From: Anaerolineaceae bacterium
Lineage (GTDB): Bacteria > Chloroflexota > Anaerolineae > Anaerolineales > Anaerolineaceae
Assembly: GCA_016841365.1 (NCBI GenBank)
Contig: JAENZI010000002.1
Location: 186,001-250,000, forward strand
DNA length: 64,000 nt
Direction of reading: 5' to 3'
Shown: positions 62,892 through 64,000 of the stretch, piece by piece
How the letters are laid out: each line of letters begins with the position of its first letter
How positions within the stretch are numbered: position 1 is the first letter of the stretch
The notes under the pieces: model-generated
The model's input: only the letters and a program-made list of their open reading frames with translations
Database searches by the model: none
What the model was told of the DNA's origin: nothing
Program-made: the position numbers and the translations under genes

Positions 62892-64000
62892 TCATTCTTC
62901 AATACGAGAGACCAACACCCGGTCCACCCGACGACCATCCATATCCACAACCTCAAATCTGTAATGTTCATACTCAAACACATCCCCGGTTTTGGGGATC
63001 TTGCCCAATTGGCTCATCACCAAACCGCTTAACGTCTGGTAGATCGATTGTGCCTCAGGGGGCATATCTTTCAGGTCGAGGATTTCTTTTAGTTCGTCGA
63101 TGACGATCAGACCATCAAACAGCCACGAACCGTCTTCCCGCTGGACAGCGAGGTAATCCGTGCTTTCGCTGGTTTCGGGGATATCGCCGACGATCGCTTT
63201 GAGGATGTCATAATCTGTGACCATGCCGATGATGCCGCCGTATTCGTCCACTACAAAGGCTAAATGGACGCCCCCAGTTTGAAAATTATTCAGCGATTCG
63301 AGGGCGGGCATATTTTCAGGAAGGTAAATGGGTTCTTCGATGAAATCTTTCAAGTTAAATTCCGGGTCATCCGGGGATTGTCCTAAAAGTTCCCTGATTT
63401 GGAGATAACCTAAAATGTTGTCGATATCTCCATCAGCAACCGGAATCCTTGCGTGAGGTGTTCTTTGGAGCTCGGACCAAATTTCATCGATTGGGTCGTT
63501 AATGTCGATCCAGGCCATTTCCAGGCGGGGGGTCATTAAGGCCCCCACGCGGCGGTCTCCCAGGCGGAAGACGCTTGAGATCATTTCACGCTCTGCCGTT
63601 TCAAAAATACCGCTCTGGTGGCCTTCTTCGATCAGGACTTTGATCTCCTCCTCTGTGATCGAGGGTTCATTGCCGGGTTTGATCCCTAAAAGCCGGACGC
63701 CAAGTTCTGATGAGGCACTTAATAAACTTACGATGGGCTTGGCAATTTTTGATAGAAAACGCATGGGGATGGCAAGCGCAGAAGCAACCGCCTCGGGTTT
63801 GTTAATCGCAACGCGTTTGGGGATAAGTTCGCCGATCACCAATGAGAAATAAGTGATGATCAAAACCAGGGAAGCAAACGCAATTTCATCTGCAGAGTTT
63901 TCAAGGAAACTCACCTTTGATAGTAGTTCTGCCAAAGGCGGGGAGAGCTGTGCGGCACCAAAGGCACCAGAGAAGATCCCTACCAGCGTAATGCCGATTT
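62892..64000 (-). CDS. CNNM/HlyC/CorC family transporter-associated protein with CBS domains (runs off right edge)
   Basis: The open frame continues past 63935 to the window end, giving ITLVGIFSGAFGAAQL, the usual CNNM (DUF21) membrane text, so the CDS is partial at its 5' end. Order: DUF21 membrane segment (GELIPKRVAINKPEAV), a CBS pair (LMTPRLEMAWIDIND and later VVDEYGGIIGMVTDYDIL), then a CorC/HlyC domain with FDGLIVIDEL. Homologues help magnesium, cobalt or other ion export or were called hemolysins. Confidence 0.92.
   Translation of the reverse strand, partial: IGITLVGIFSGAFGAAQLSPPLAELLSKVSFLENSADEIAFASLVLIITYFSLVIGELIPKRVAINKPEAVASALAIPMRFLSKIAKPIVSLLSASSELGVRLLGIKPGNEPSITEEEIKVLIEEGHQSGIFETAEREMISSVFRLGDRRVGALMTPRLEMAWIDINDPIDEIWSELQRTPHARIPVADGDIDNILGYLQIRELLGQSPDDPEFNLKDFIEEPIYLPENMPALESLNNFQTGGVHLAFVVDEYGGIIGMVTDYDILKAIVGDIPETSESTDYLAVQREDGSWLFDGLIVIDELKEILDLKDMPPEAQSIYQTLSGLVMSQLGKIPKTGDVFEYEHYRFEVVDMDGRRVDRVLVSRIEE

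Overview
The window looks like the chromosome of an anaerobic or microaerophilic Chloroflexota bacterium, most likely class Anaerolineae. This is inferred from gene content and protein style, not from a marker-gene phylogeny. The signs are many LysM/lipobox surface proteins with Thr/Pro-rich linkers, an archaeal-type ProS, a membrane H+-pyrophosphatase, a tandem-domain ThyX-like protein, T-box and SAM-I leaders as in Gram-positive-like lineages, and SelA. TTG and GTG starts with good Shine-Dalgarno sites are frequent. No transposase, phage gene, integrase, rRNA or CRISPR array was seen.

Layout. 1-2.4 kb (minus): the start of a methylase-fold protein running off the left edge, and a GH13 alpha-glucosidase. 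2.5-11.6 kb (plus): a translation/RNA operon nusA-ylxR-infB-rbfA-nrnA-truB-ribF followed by a ThyX-like gene overlapping ribF; rimP is missing at its usual place, and a short leader hairpin stands before nusA. 11.7-14.6 kb: a CPBP membrane protease, then a Trp T-box controlling a stand-alone TrpB2. 14.8-17.7 kb: an unknown protein and the proton-pumping pyrophosphatase. 17.9-22.7 kb: mostly minus-strand housekeeping (AlkD-like, proS, LOG, MazG-like, methyltransferase, FtsB/DivIC), then tRNA-Leu(CAG). 23.1-25.7 kb: a redox patch with a NOX/ferric-reductase-like flavocytochrome, a 32-residue membrane peptide and a convergent pentaheme cytochrome c.

25.9-33.1 kb is a cell-wall island: a polysaccharide-deacetylase lipoprotein, three tandem paralogues with LysM, an SLT-like middle domain and an M23A (LasA-like) peptidase domain, and a canonical LysM-M23B protein on the other strand. 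33.3-37.3 kb: a methyltransferase, a small membrane protein, an M1-type peptidase lipoprotein and an MFS exporter. 37.4-43.1 kb is a minus-strand run: membrane protein, selA, M24 peptidase, tsaD, ECF sigma factor, zinc anti-sigma factor, zinc ribbon and OsmC peroxidase. 43.2-49.8 kb: type II pantothenate kinase, then a SAM-I riboswitch ahead of metH and a fused homocysteine methyltransferase/methylenetetrahydrofolate reductase (MTHFR). 50-55.3 kb: DUF3048 lipoprotein, phosphoesterase, DUF4349 lipoprotein, and an ArsR-like regulator overlapping an MFS exporter. 55.3-60.3 kb (minus): prfA-prmC-tsaC and a GH36 alpha-galactosidase. 60.4-64 kb: histone-deacetylase-family hydrolase, histidine phosphatase, GNAT, and a CBS/CorC membrane protein running off the right edge.

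The parts most worth following are the triple LysM/SLT-like/M23A cluster with its deacetylase, the stem-loop and seven-codon mini-gene ahead of ribF, the ribF/ThyX-like overlap, the sigma/anti-sigma/zinc-ribbon/OsmC module, and the degenerate methylase at the left edge. All function calls rest on motif recognition by eye; no database search was run.
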